Shown: positions 42,293 through 52,182, numbered from the stretch's first letter. The stretch: 64,000 nt of DNA from Phytophthora colocasiae (GCA_018806915.1 JAGKQI010000101.1:62001-126000); one strand, 5' to 3'. Made by a program: numbers and translations. Notes: generated by a model not told the origin, from the sequence alone.

Positions 42293-43162
42293 ATGAATAT
42301 CAACGAGCTACTGGCAGCGCCACTTCTCATTTTGCGTGCTTCAGAGCACTCGCAACCAATTAAGAAGACCGCCATGACGATCACCAAGCGCGTCCAGAAG
42401 GAGCTAGTGCAGTCCGTACCGCCCGCCGATAATCAGCTGCTCCAGACGCTACGCAAGAACTCGCGCACATTGCGGGCGACGCAGAGAGCACGCTCCGCCA
42501 CTGAGAAGAACAAGGGTAAAGCTTGGACACGCGAGGAGCACGCGCGCTTCCTCGTGGCGCTTGATGCGTTCCCGTCCGGCCCGTGGAAAGCCATTGCCGA
42601 TTACGTAGGCACGAAGGACTCGCGCCAAACCATGACACACGCACAGAAATACCGACAGAAGCATGAGCGGCAGCAACGCGGACTTCGCAATCGAAACAAG
42701 ACCAAGAATACCGTGCAGCAGCCAGAAGCACCCGTTGTAACGACGTATGAGAGCTCTGATGAAGCAGAACCGGAAATGATCGACGTGGCAACGCACGAGA
42801 ACGCATCTCCGACAGTTGACGTTATAATGACCGAGGTGATGGATTTCTCAGTGTTCCCAGAGACACCGACGTTGGTAAAACAGCTATCAGACTCCCCTCG
42901 CTCGGCAGACGATGGCGCACAAGCAGTCCAAAGCGACCCATTCACACTGGTGGCTGCGGACGAGTCGCTTTTTTCTCTAGCACTCGATGCAGGCGCTGCC
43001 TGGCTCAATGCCAAAAGCGACAGCAACCTGATGGAGATCTTTGCAGACTACAATGAGCCTGCCACGGAATCGGAGTGGCCGCAGACGTGGAGTACCAACT
43101 CGCTGGAGGAAATCGTCACATCCTGCGCGCAGTTCGACTTCCTGGGCGAGACTGCACACTGA
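42293..43162 (+). CDS. SHAQKY-type single-repeat MYB protein 3
   Basis: The 289-aa protein starts at the ATG at 42293; an in-frame ATG at 42374 (MTITKRV) would remove a short hydrophobic leader and is a plausible true start. The MYB repeat (about 75-123) has AWTREEHARFLVAL, GPWKAIADYVGTKDSRQ and MTHAQKYRQK. A basic linker and a long acidic region follow (activation-domain-like). The C-terminus LEEIVTSCAQFDFLGE again resembles the tails of MYB proteins 1 and 2. The start lies 147 bp from the pogo element. Confidence 0.9.
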   Translation: MNINELLAAPLLILRASEHSQPIKKTAMTITKRVQKELVQSVPPADNQLLQTLRKNSRTLRATQRARSATEKNKGKAWTREEHARFLVALDAFPSGPWKAIADYVGTKDSRQTMTHAQKYRQKHERQQRGLRNRNKTKNTVQQPEAPVVTTYESSDEAEPEMIDVATHENASPTVDVIMTEVMDFSVFPETPTLVKQLSDSPRSADDGAQAVQSDPFTLVAADESLFSLALDAGAAWLNAKSDSNLMEIFADYNEPATESEWPQTWSTNSLEEIVTSCAQFDFLGETAH

Positions 43163-43367
43163 TGGCAATGGAGCCAATATTGAAGCATTATTGTGTATGC
43201 ACATACAGTAGTCATTAATTTAACGTCATAAACAAATAGGTCCAATACATAGAACCATTGAGGAAAGAAGAAGATTCTCTTTTCTCTTCTTCATAAACTG
43301 GTGTGCACCACATACAAAACGTAACAATTGCGAAACGGTGCAGTGGCTGCCAATCAATACACACACC

Positions 43368-44099
43368 ATGACGTCGGAAGCTGCCGCTGCCAACCCTAAG
43401 GCCGCTACGGCCAAGCCGCTGGCTGGTCTGTCGCAAGAGAAGATGGAACAGTTCAAGGAGAAGGCTGAGCGCCGTGGTGTGGTGTACATTGCTCGTGTAC
43501 CGCCTTTCATGAAGCCGGAGAAGCTGCGCCACTTGCTGGGCAAATATGGCGAACTCAACCGGATCTACCTGGTGCCGGAGGACAAGGTGCTGCACAAGAA
43601 GCGCGTGAGTGCGGGTGGAAATCGTCGACAGAAGTACACGGAGGGTTGGATTGAGTTCGAGGACAAGAAAGTGGCCAAGAGAGTCGCCAAGATGCTCAAC
43701 ACGACGCAGATCGGTGGACGCAAGCGCGACTACTATCACGACGATATTTGGAACCTCAAGTACCTCAAGGGCTTTAAATGGGACCATTTGACTGAGAAAA
43801 TTGCGTATGAGAACCGAATTCGAGACCAGAAGCTTCGTATGGAGATTGCTCAGGCGAAGAAGGAGAACGAGGCGTATCTGGAGCGTGTGGACCAGTCCAA
43901 ACAATTCGAGAAGATGGAGGCGCGCAAGGCCGATAAGAAGCAGAGTGGAGACGCAGCACACGACGCAATGCAGCAAGTGCGACGTACATTTCATCAGAAG
44001 GCGCCAACCAGTAGCAAACAGAATCAGTCTCTCGGAGACGGAGAACTGGAGAAGGTTTTTGTCTCCAGCAGCAAGAACAAGAAACGTCGTATGGAGTAA
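43368..44099 (+). CDS. ESF2: ESF2/ABT1-type rRNA-processing RNA-binding protein
   Basis: The 243-aa protein has a variant RRM at about 35-125 (GVVYIARVPPFMKPEKLRHL; GWIEFEDKKVAKRVAKMLN), followed by WNLKYLKGFKWDHLTEKIAYE, the signature of the Esf2/ABT1 family. The C-terminal half is a charged helix with a basic end. In yeast Esf2 acts in the small-subunit processome with the helicase Dbp8 during early 18S rRNA maturation. An upstream GTG is in frame, but the ATG at 43368 fits the family start. It converges with the P4H gene, 66 bp away. Confidence 0.93.
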   Translation: MTSEAAAANPKAATAKPLAGLSQEKMEQFKEKAERRGVVYIARVPPFMKPEKLRHLLGKYGELNRIYLVPEDKVLHKKRVSAGGNRRQKYTEGWIEFEDKKVAKRVAKMLNTTQIGGRKRDYYHDDIWNLKYLKGFKWDHLTEKIAYENRIRDQKLRMEIAQAKKENEAYLERVDQSKQFEKMEARKADKKQSGDAAHDAMQQVRRTFHQKAPTSSKQNQSLGDGELEKVFVSSSKNKKRRME

Positions 44100-44165
44100 T
44101 CGACGACTTGTAACGATAAATGCCCCATTTTTTTTGATGAAGACGACACACGAACTGATTCTTCT

Positions 44166-45749
44166 CTACAGCTCATCCTTAGTCTTGGATTGATCTACTT
44201 TCGTCTTGGTAGTGCTTGCTTGGTCTTTAGCTAGCGGAACTGTAACAAACTGCTTCTTGCCATCCTTTTGAGCATCCACCAGGTACTCAAGTAGGACTTC
44301 TTCTCCGTCCTTAAGTGCCCACTCGTGTCCAGTGAACGAGTTGTACTCAATGTTACCGCCGTTAGCTTTCAGCGTGCTCATGAGTGTGCCAGACCAGTAC
44401 AGACCCACGTCACGCGACGTCGGATTCGTGAACTTCACAGTGCACGACGTGTCGTCGTCGTCCAGACCGTGTCGACGCTTATTCCAGACCCAGAGGTTAG
44501 CCCCCCACTTGGTTCCCTCTAGAACGGGGCATCCTCCGTGCAGCGACATGGGATCCAGCTCACCATTCGGCTTTTGACTGTAGAACAGCACGGCGCCACC
44601 TTTCGACGGGTACGACGCCAGCTTCGTCGAGCATTTCCGCACCATATCCATCTCCCAGCTGCCTGGCTCAAACAGCTCCGCTCCAGCAGCCTCGTAGTCC
44701 TGAGCTGCATTCGAAGGGTGGCTGTACTGCGCTGGCAGGTCCTTTGGCATCTCCGCGAGTGGAAATACGGTCTGTCCACCACGCGCAACATCCGAGAGAT
44801 AGAGGAAAACGGTAGCAAAGCGGTTGGATCCGCCCTTGTGCGGGTCAAAGTTGAAGTCTGGTGTCGCCCCGACCGGGAAATAGTCCTCGTGAGCGATGTA
44901 GGCCTGCTTCTGCTGGTATCGAAGCAGTTGCAGGCCGTCGCACATGTCATCAACGAATTCTCCGAGCGAAAGCACGTCAAACACACGCTTGCGGATATTA
45001 ACTGCAGTCTCTGAGACTGTGTCAAAGGCGTTCTCGCTCGTGCGGTGTTTCGACTTCTGCTTCCCGTCACTTGCACCTACTGTCGATTGCTGGAGTTTAT
45101 TGCTCGGGTCAGAAATCTCCAACGTGCGTTTGATCAGTTTGTCAGCTTCTTCTCCACTGAAAAAGTTGTGCAGACGGAATGTACGTGGGGATTCCGATAG
45201 GGACTCGATGACCACTGGCTCCTTAGTCGGACTGGCCTTCGACGTCACGGTCACGCGATGGCCAAGCTCGACAAACGGCCAGACAAAGTGCAGCCCCGGG
45301 GCGACAAGATACAGTCGATCACCCGACAGAATATCCACGTAACTCTGCAGCACTTGTCCTTGGCCGTTGAATACGCGGTCCGCCACGACGCCAGGCACGT
45401 CGCTGTCCTTCTCCTTGCTCTCATCTGAGTCTTCGGACTCTAACGCGACGGACTCATGTAGCCCTTCCACCGCCACAAACTGCGATAGATAAGCTGCTAG
45501 TTCGCCTTCCGCTCTGCGAGAAGCCAAGAGCTCAGCACTGAGCTGCATCTGCACGCCACCGGTCGAATATCCGTTACGATAGACGGTGACGCTCTTCAAG
45601 GGAGCGTCTTGGTCTGCGCTAAGTGAGCGATGCTCGTATGTGAGCTGCAGCGTCTCGCGCACACTCTGTAGCTCCTCCCAGAACGTGTAACCTAGTGCCA
45701 GTGCCGCCATAAGCAGCAACAAGCCGCCCACACGTGTGCTCTTCCCCAT
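44166..45749 (-). CDS. ER prolyl 4-hydroxylase with VHL-beta-like C-terminus and KDEL
   Basis: The 527-aa protein begins with an N-terminal signal/anchor helix (GGLLLLMAALALGYTFW). The P4Hc domain (about 185-425) has H287-E-D289 (YIAHEDYF), H404 and K414 (SLHGGCPVLEGTKWG), the iron and 2-oxoglutarate ligands with the usual H-x10-K spacing. Residues about 434-510 (CTVKFTNPTSRDVGLYW; NSFTGHEWAL) closely follow the pattern of the VHL beta domain. The protein ends KDEL, the ER retrieval signal. It is predicted to hydroxylate prolines of secreted or wall proteins in the ER; the VHL-like part may hold a hydroxyproline product. The in-frame start 30 bases upstream is not preferred. The VHL assignment is by motif only. 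Confidence 0.9.
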   Translation of the reverse strand: MGKSTRVGGLLLLMAALALGYTFWEELQSVRETLQLTYEHRSLSADQDAPLKSVTVYRNGYSTGGVQMQLSAELLASRRAEGELAAYLSQFVAVEGLHESVALESEDSDESKEKDSDVPGVVADRVFNGQGQVLQSYVDILSGDRLYLVAPGLHFVWPFVELGHRVTVTSKASPTKEPVVIESLSESPRTFRLHNFFSGEEADKLIKRTLEISDPSNKLQQSTVGASDGKQKSKHRTSENAFDTVSETAVNIRKRVFDVLSLGEFVDDMCDGLQLLRYQQKQAYIAHEDYFPVGATPDFNFDPHKGGSNRFATVFLYLSDVARGGQTVFPLAEMPKDLPAQYSHPSNAAQDYEAAGAELFEPGSWEMDMVRKCSTKLASYPSKGGAVLFYSQKPNGELDPMSLHGGCPVLEGTKWGANLWVWNKRRHGLDDDDTSCTVKFTNPTSRDVGLYWSGTLMSTLKANGGNIEYNSFTGHEWALKDGEEVLLEYLVDAQKDGKKQFVTVPLAKDQASTTKTKVDQSKTKDEL

Positions 45750-45963
45750 AGTCGACTCTGCGGATAATGAGCTGCGCACGGTTGAAGCGTCTGTTTCGTT
45801 TACAATTGAACGATCGATGCGTACGATGGCCCTGCACTTCTATTTGCTGCCAGGTCGGGATTTATGGGTTTTGCCTACTGGTTATCCTCTACACGCGGAG
45901 GAATTGGAGCAGCAATTATCGTTTACCTGGCAGATACTACCACAGACAGCTAGTTAAACGGGC

Positions 45964-47208
45964 CTAGTACAGGTGGCTCTTGACAAGCTTGCGGTACTTC
46001 TGGTAGGCCACGCCCACACCACCGGCGATCAGCACAAGCATAATGAAGAACGGCAAACGCCAGCTGGAACGAGCGACTGTCAGTTCGCCCTCGACCTCCG
46101 TGGCAATCTTCTCGTTCACCTTGGAGCGAACATCGGCCATCTTCTGTCCGATCTTCTGCTCCATCATTGCCGTCATACGGTCGGTCAGCGCTTGAATCTT
46201 GCGCTGGTTCTGACGCTCCTTCTCCCTGAGCTTGTTGATGGTGTTCTCCGTCTGCTCACGCAGCATTTCGAACCAGTGCTCCGTCTCGACCTGGAAGTTG
46301 GTCACGTACGTCTCCAGAATGTTCACCTTGCACGACTGGTCGCACACATCGCTCTCCAGGAGCGACACAAAGTCCTTCGAGTAGTTGTGCAGCCACGTCT
46401 CGGAATCGACAGTGGCCAGACCGGCGTCGTTCACCTGATCAAACGACTGGACGCGCAGAATATCGTGATTGTCAGCCAAAGCACCAGTAGATGCCGAGAC
46501 ACCGAACGTCGATCGACGCAGCCAGTCATTCTGGAAGGGCAAGTTGCCCTTGTAGCACTCGGTCCAAGTACCGGTGTTGTTCGGGTCCACATCGACCTCG
46601 AGTGACGTGCCCTTGATCTTGATACGGAGACGCGACGAGCTGTACACTGGGTCGAAGTTGGCGCTGTTCGAGTGGTAGCGGAAGGCAGCGTCGCAGCCGA
46701 TCTTATTCTCGTCGTTGAGGTCATCCAGGCGTTTGGTGCCGTCGTTCACCTGAATCGTCACGTCCTTATGGCCGCCGCGGTGCTCCACATTGTGGAACGT
46801 GTCCAGAATGATGCCGAATCCCGTGTATTTTTCCGTGAATCCGTGGTTGTCTCCGTTCTTCCACTGCGGTTCGTTCGTGAACCAGAGGCCAATGCCATCG
46901 CCAAACCATTTCTTGCCTTGGCCGTGGATGCGGTAAGTGATGACGGTGGCAAGTTCATCCCGATTGATGGTGCTCTTGCTCCAGATGTGGCCGCGCTTGC
47001 TCTGACGGTCGGGTGTGAGGCGGATGAAGTTCTTCTTAACCTCCGTCGTACCGCCGTAGATGATGTCGTCTGAGATCTGACGACGGCCGTCCGAGTCCAC
47101 CACCTCATACGGTTGCTTGAAGGTGAACGCCTCCAGTGGACTAGCCGATACAGCGGCCAGCGAGCTCAGCGCCGCAGCAGATAGCAGTGTTGCGACTTGA
47201 CGGAGCAT
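45964..47208 (-). CDS. L-type lectin cargo receptor (VIP36/ERGIC-53-like), copy 1
   Basis: The 414-aa type I membrane protein has a signal peptide, a leguminous-type lectin domain (about 28-255), a coiled coil (REKERQNQRKIQALTDRMT), one transmembrane helix (LPFFIMLVLIAGGVGVAY) and a short basic tail (KYRKLVKSHLY). The lectin domain shows DGIGLWFT and the ligand-binding Asp and Asn of GIILDTFHN. The family binds high-mannose glycoproteins and shuttles them between ER and Golgi. The tail lacks the KKFF-type signal of ERGIC-53. A paralog lies 270 bp upstream in the same orientation. Confidence 0.92.
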   Translation of the reverse strand: MLRQVATLLSAAALSSLAAVSASPLEAFTFKQPYEVVDSDGRRQISDDIIYGGTTEVKKNFIRLTPDRQSKRGHIWSKSTINRDELATVITYRIHGQGKKWFGDGIGLWFTNEPQWKNGDNHGFTEKYTGFGIILDTFHNVEHRGGHKDVTIQVNDGTKRLDDLNDENKIGCDAAFRYHSNSANFDPVYSSSRLRIKIKGTSLEVDVDPNNTGTWTECYKGNLPFQNDWLRRSTFGVSASTGALADNHDILRVQSFDQVNDAGLATVDSETWLHNYSKDFVSLLESDVCDQSCKVNILETYVTNFQVETEHWFEMLREQTENTINKLREKERQNQRKIQALTDRMTAMMEQKIGQKMADVRSKVNEKIATEVEGELTVARSSWRLPFFIMLVLIAGGVGVAYQKYRKLVKSHLY

Positions 47209-47478
47209 TGGAGCACTGGGATTTAAGGCAGAGCGTGGATAACGAGCAGCAAGCGAGAAGCCAGAAATGCTCGAGTGCCGCTAGACCGCGTACCGGTAAA
47301 TGTGACGCGTGTACCCGTCATACGGGATCAGAAATCTGATCCTGGGTGGACCACACACCGATCTTTTGAGTCAGGTGTTGATGACACGCTAAAGTGGAAA
47401 AGACAGTTTACTTTGGTTAGGACACTATTACCGTTAGCGGTCCGATGAAGACGGCTACGACCCCACCCACCCACGGAT

Positions 47479-48729
47479 CTACAGTAAGTGCGACTTCATT
47501 AGCGACTGGTACTTGCGGTACACGTACGCTGCACCTGCGGCGAGGCCAATGAACAGTAGCGCGAACGGGGTCTTCCAGCCGCCACTGGCAATGTCTGGGT
47601 TCTCCTCCAGTTGCTTGGAGATTTTCAGGTTCATCTCGTCACCCAGCGCTTTCTTCGTATTTTCCAGCGATGAGTCGATACCCTTCCGCACCTTGGCCTC
47701 AATCTCACGAACGCGGCGCTCGTTCTCGCCTTCCTGCTTTTTCAACTTCGCAACGGTGTTCTCTGTCTTCTCCTTCAGATCGGAGAAGCGGTGCTCGGCA
47801 TCAATGCGGAAATTCGACAGTTCCTTCTGCAAAACAGCAATCAGACAATCCGTGCCACAGTTGGGCGAGTCCATCCACTTTTTGTAGTCCTTGGACACGG
47901 AGTTCATCACCATCTCCGAGTCCACAGCGCCAATCGTCGCGTCCGCGAAGTCCGTGTACGCATCGAATCGGATGATATCGTGGTTGTCAGCCAACGCGCC
48001 AGTGGACGCCGTGATGCCGATTGTGGCCGTGCGCAACCAGTCGTGGGTGAAAGGCAAAGTCATTTCGTGGCAAGCCACCCACAGACCCGAGGAGTGATCG
48101 TCCACCTCCACCACCAGGCGATTCTTTTCAATCTTAACCTTGACTCGAGAGATACTGTGCACTGGGTCGAAGTTGGCACTCTGCTCGTGGTAGCGCACGG
48201 CAGCGTTGCACCCAGCGCGCTTCTCGTCGTACATCTGGTCATACGACTTGGTGCCGTCGTTCACGAAGACGCTAACATCCTTGTGGCCGCCCTTGTGCTC
48301 CGGGTTGTTGAACGTGTCGATGACCACACCCACACCCTTGTACTTGTCAGTAAAGCCGTGATTGATGCCTGGCGTGTACACTTTCTGACCGGTGAACCAC
48401 AGACCAATACCGTCGCCAAACCAGCGCTTGCCCTGGCCTGAGACGCGGAACGTGAGGATAGTCGAGATCTCGTCACGACCCACCGGGTTCTTCTGCCACA
48501 GGTGACCGCGCTTGCTCTGGCGGTCGGTAGTCAGGCGGATAAAGTGCTTCTTGACGTCCGCATTGCCACCATGAGACCACGTGGTGTTGACCATACGGCG
48601 GCCGTCCGAGTCCACGAGTTCGAACGGCGGCTTGAACGACGCGTCCTCCATCTTGAGAGCGGCGGCGCAGTGGTTAAGCAGTGCCACACACGCGCATAGC
48701 AGCAGCAGCGTCAGGCTGCAGACCTTCAT
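47479..48729 (-). CDS. L-type lectin cargo receptor, copy 2 (tandem paralog)
   Basis: The 416-aa protein has the same layout as its neighbour: signal peptide (MKVCSLTLLLLCACVALL), lectin domain with DGIGLWFT and GVVIDTFNN, coiled coil, transmembrane helix (FALLFIGLAAGAAYVY) and tail KYQSLMKSHLL. The two align along their whole length with many substitutions, so the duplication is old. The start at 48729 marks the signal peptide; the frame is open 41 codons further upstream. No break was seen. Confidence 0.92.
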   Translation of the reverse strand: MKVCSLTLLLLCACVALLNHCAAALKMEDASFKPPFELVDSDGRRMVNTTWSHGGNADVKKHFIRLTTDRQSKRGHLWQKNPVGRDEISTILTFRVSGQGKRWFGDGIGLWFTGQKVYTPGINHGFTDKYKGVGVVIDTFNNPEHKGGHKDVSVFVNDGTKSYDQMYDEKRAGCNAAVRYHEQSANFDPVHSISRVKVKIEKNRLVVEVDDHSSGLWVACHEMTLPFTHDWLRTATIGITASTGALADNHDIIRFDAYTDFADATIGAVDSEMVMNSVSKDYKKWMDSPNCGTDCLIAVLQKELSNFRIDAEHRFSDLKEKTENTVAKLKKQEGENERRVREIEAKVRKGIDSSLENTKKALGDEMNLKISKQLEENPDIASGGWKTPFALLFIGLAAGAAYVYRKYQSLMKSHLL

Positions 48730-48917
48730 GACGTCCGAGAGATACACGCGAGGGCCGAGTCCTTTTGCGATATTGACGCCACGTAGCGAATGCGACTGAA
48801 ATGCTGGTCCAATGTGGACCACACATGACATCAGTATATTATTATGTACCATGGTACTGATATAAAAAAAATGTCTTGAAGAAATACCAGTTTATACCGG
48901 TTAAACAACAGATGGAT

Positions 48918-48926
48918 ACATGTACC
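48918..48926. repeat. Left 9-bp target duplication of MULE-3 (ACATGTACC)
   Basis: ACATGTACC recurs exactly at 52091-52099, immediately outside the right end of MULE-3. Confidence 0.85.
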
Positions 48927-48988
48927 GAGTACCTGGTGGCTACACCAAGCCGATTGTGCGTTTCACCAAGAGATCCGGATCACGCACT

Positions 48989-49051
48989 CACCAACGATCG
49001 GTGTCGTTTCACCAACGATCGGTGTCGTTTCACCAACGATCGGTGTCGTTT
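48989..49051 (+). repeat. 21-bp tandem repeat, three exact copies, in MULE-3 left end
   Basis: CACCAACGATCGGTGTCGTTT is repeated three times (48989, 49010, 49031). The units contain the CACCAA motif found throughout both element ends and a self-complementary ACCGATCGGT-like core. They may be expanded transposase binding sites. Confidence 0.9.
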
Positions 49052-49288
49052 CACCAAGGCAACCGCACCCATTGCCAACTCAACCTTGTACGATGTTGTC
49101 TTTGCCTCACTACCATTGACCTTGACATTGACGACGCTATGTTTCTGCTTCACTAAACGTCTCTCCCACATCTCCTGCGCTGCAAGTTGCTTCCACTCGC
49201 CATTTCAGATTTTGCCGTCTTCTGTGCAAGTGGAGGCAGAACCTGGGCGTGGCTTTTGCAGCAGCTTGCTTGACGCGCAGCGGGGAGA

Positions 49289-51757
49289 ATGGAGCAACAC
49301 AACTGTGATCCAGGTGCTGAGGATGGTTCTGCTGACGAGCACGACTACACCTGGACGGAGATTTGGCGGTCACACGCAGAGCTTGCTGAACGAGACGAGT
49401 TCCTCACGTCGCTGCCTCACTTTATGCGCAGAAAGAACAATCGTGTCCCGTGCTCACTGGATCACGACGCAGCCGGCCACTCTCAGTTGGCCTTAACGCC
49501 TCACGACATGCACTCGGTGCTTACCGAGTGTCGCTCGCAGCGTTGCGCTGAGGCTGGAGATGCAGTGTGCTGGTGTCGCTACAAGGTGAACTCGTGCGAC
49601 AGCAGCACATGCACTGTTGTCTTCCAGCAAGGAGAGCATGTAATGCCAGATCCAAACGTGTTGACCCCACAGCGACCGGGGCTCACGGAGGAAATGAAAA
49701 ACTACATCGTGCGTCAGCTTACAGACGTCCCAACTACGATCTCCTACCGCCTTTACAGCGCCATCACGTCCAAAGTAAAGCATGGCGAGATGCGTGGGCC
49801 ACCACCACGGCGGCACCACGTGGATAACTTCGTTCGTGGGTGGAAGAAAAGCAATCCTGCCGATGAAATGGCGCGAGCGCTTGAGATGTGCAACCAGTAC
49901 CTGTACGATCAAGTTGGAATGGATGCTCAAGACCCGACCGCCACCGTGATCTTGTGCGATTCTGTGGTGAAGGACGGCGGGCGCATCGCTTCAGTTGGTA
50001 ACGGGAGCGAATCGACCCCGTTCCGAGTGGGCATGACCTGCTACAAGCTTCTTCACGACTACGTCAATGTCCAGCTGTCTCCCGACTCCACAACGATACT
50101 CCATGTCGACACGACATTAAAAATCGTGAAGCAATGCTACCCTGCGATGGTGATCGGGTATTCTGACAAAGGTGGACACTTTTTCCCGTTGGCGTATTTC
50201 AGTATCTCGCGTCGGCGAGAAGAGGATATTACCTGGTGCCTGTGCCACCTGAAGCGGGTCTTCTTTGAGCAGTTCAAGTTGGGTTTTGCTCCTGAATTCG
50301 TGATGACGGACGCTGACGGTGCCCAGCGCAATGCTGTCCTTGCGCAGATACCCTCCGTGAAAGTGCTGATGTGCTGGTTTCACGTGACCCAAAACGTCTT
50401 CAAGAAAGCTAAGGCCCTGGGAGTCACGCCGCCTCAAACCAAGAGCTTCTTTGCGGATATGTACGACTTACACTACGCAGCCCAGGGCGAGTACGAAGCG
50501 AACAAGCAAGCTGTGTTGGACAAATGGGAGCAGTTGCCACCCAATTCAGCTGCACACACGTTAGGCCGTCACATCAAGTCCACTTGGGTCAACAGCGTGG
50601 AGTTTGGGAATTGGCAGGTATTTCACACGCCAACGGGATGCGCAACGACGAACAACCCCCTCGAGCAGTACCACAGGACGCTTAAGATTAACTGTGCCAA
50701 CCCGCGAGCGACCCCGTTGGAGATGCTGCAGTCGATGGATTGTGCCCGTCTGGCTTTTCTCGGTGAAGGCAAAGTCTTCAGCAACGCACCTGAGGTTTCT
50801 GATCGACTGCACAAGCTATACAAGACACTGGTGGATCGGCGGTGTCTCACGGCAACGCAGCTCCCAACCAGTCGTTCACAGAACGAAGTACGCTTTGCTG
50901 TGAAGCAGGAGCCGCTTCCTGTGAATTCAGAGACGCTGAAACAGTACGACCAATCGATTGGATCGGTAAACGCCCGGCGGATGCAAGTTCAGGACATGCC
51001 ATCCAATGGCTGGGTTGTGGTCCCCAATCAACTGTAGTGTGATTGTTGGTACTGCTGGAAGCACGGAGTATGCCCGCACATCATCGATGCGTGTGTTGCA
51101 GCAGGAATACCATGTCCAGGTCTTGAACCATCGCCAAGGCGCTTTGTGACGAACGCTCGGCGCTCGCGACCTCGTGGAAGACGGGGCGCTGCTTCTCGGC
51201 GCTTGCTGCTCAATCCCCCGCCGACAAACCGAAGCGTTGCGGGTTCTAACAGCGCTGTGATTGTCGAAGAGGCGTTGGAGATCGAACCAACTCCGGCTGC
51301 GTCGGATCCTGAGGCAGTATTGACTTCCAACGTAGCATGCACGTCTTCTGGTGTTGGCGATGAATTGTCGGGTGCAGAAGCCGTGAACCGTAGTAGTGGT
51401 GCCGGCGCCCGTAACACTGGTGACGACGACGGTGACTTCTCCGGCAATCAGGCTGGTGGTGCTGCTTTCGGTTCACCGGGCTTCAATAACGTGGTTCAGC
51501 ACGCCTATACTAGTGCCCACCCGCCACAACTCTCCCAAGATACTTGTTGTACCGCCACCACATACGAAGCTCAGCTTGCACGCCACGCCGCGCCAAACCG
51601 AGCCACCCGTCCAGGAGAAGCTAGTGGACCCGTGACGGATCCATCAAGCTGCCAAGGATCAAACCCCTCGGTACGCCGCCGATCGGCTCGTCGTCGCCGT
51701 CCAACCGCTCGAGCGGTGGAATCTCGCGAGCAAGCCCAGAAGCGTCCTCGCCCGTAG
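49289..51757 (+). pseudogene. MULE-3 transposase with one TAG before the SWIM finger
   Basis: Starting at the ATG at 49289, the frame encodes 582 aa to a TAG at 51035-51037 and then continues open to 51757, 822 aa in all if the TAG were read through. The first part has a Cys-rich N-terminal module (CSLDHD...CWCRYKVNSC) and the MULE DDE core (ILHVDTTLK, VMTDADGAQ, TNNPLEQYHR). Directly after the TAG comes CDCWYCWKHGVCPH, a SWIM-type zinc finger, then an Arg-rich region. The downstream half keeps an open frame, so the nonsense change is young or the stop is suppressed. A truncated protein without SWIM would still have the catalytic core. Confidence 0.88.
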
Positions 51758-52182
51758 TCTTGTCGAAGTCGGTAAATCCCATAGTCCAGTTCCGATGATA
51801 CCGGCATCTACGAAAGATGCAGAAACTCTGCAGCATTGGCAGTGCAGACTCATGTTGCAGGCGACAATCAGATATTAGCGGTTAGGAGAGCTAAATATTT
51901 ATTCAAGGGATTTTGGTTCACGCACGTGTTTGCACGCCGTGAACAGCACTCTAATCCTTGGTAACGCGTACAACTTCTTTGGTGCCGCAGTATTTAATTC
52001 TTGGTGATGCCTACAGATTTTTTGGTGTGGTAATCCCCACCAAATTCTTGGTGAAATGTGCATTCGGCTTGGTGTCACAGCAAAACCCTCACATGTACCA
52101 CGTAATGCTGGAAGGCGGCATCATCCGCGACGATCACCAGTAGCGACTTGCTGGCTGGCTTGGAACTGCAGTGGAGTCTCCA

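Larger units (their letters stand above)
48927..52090 (+). mobile_element. MULE-3, Mutator-like DNA transposon
   Basis: This 3164-bp element is flanked by the exact 9-bp duplication ACATGTACC. Both ends start GAG. After 12 poorly conserved bases they share ACACCAAGCCGA and a further run ending TTTCACCAAGA (about 26 of 30 positions). CACCAA motifs recur on the left side and its complement TTGGTG on the right side, giving mirrored subterminal arrays. It encodes a MULE transposase on the plus strand. Confidence 0.87.

Noticed and set aside
48976..49060. CRISPR-like direct repeats
   Set aside because: The three 21-bp copies are contiguous with no spacers and lie in a eukaryotic transposon end.
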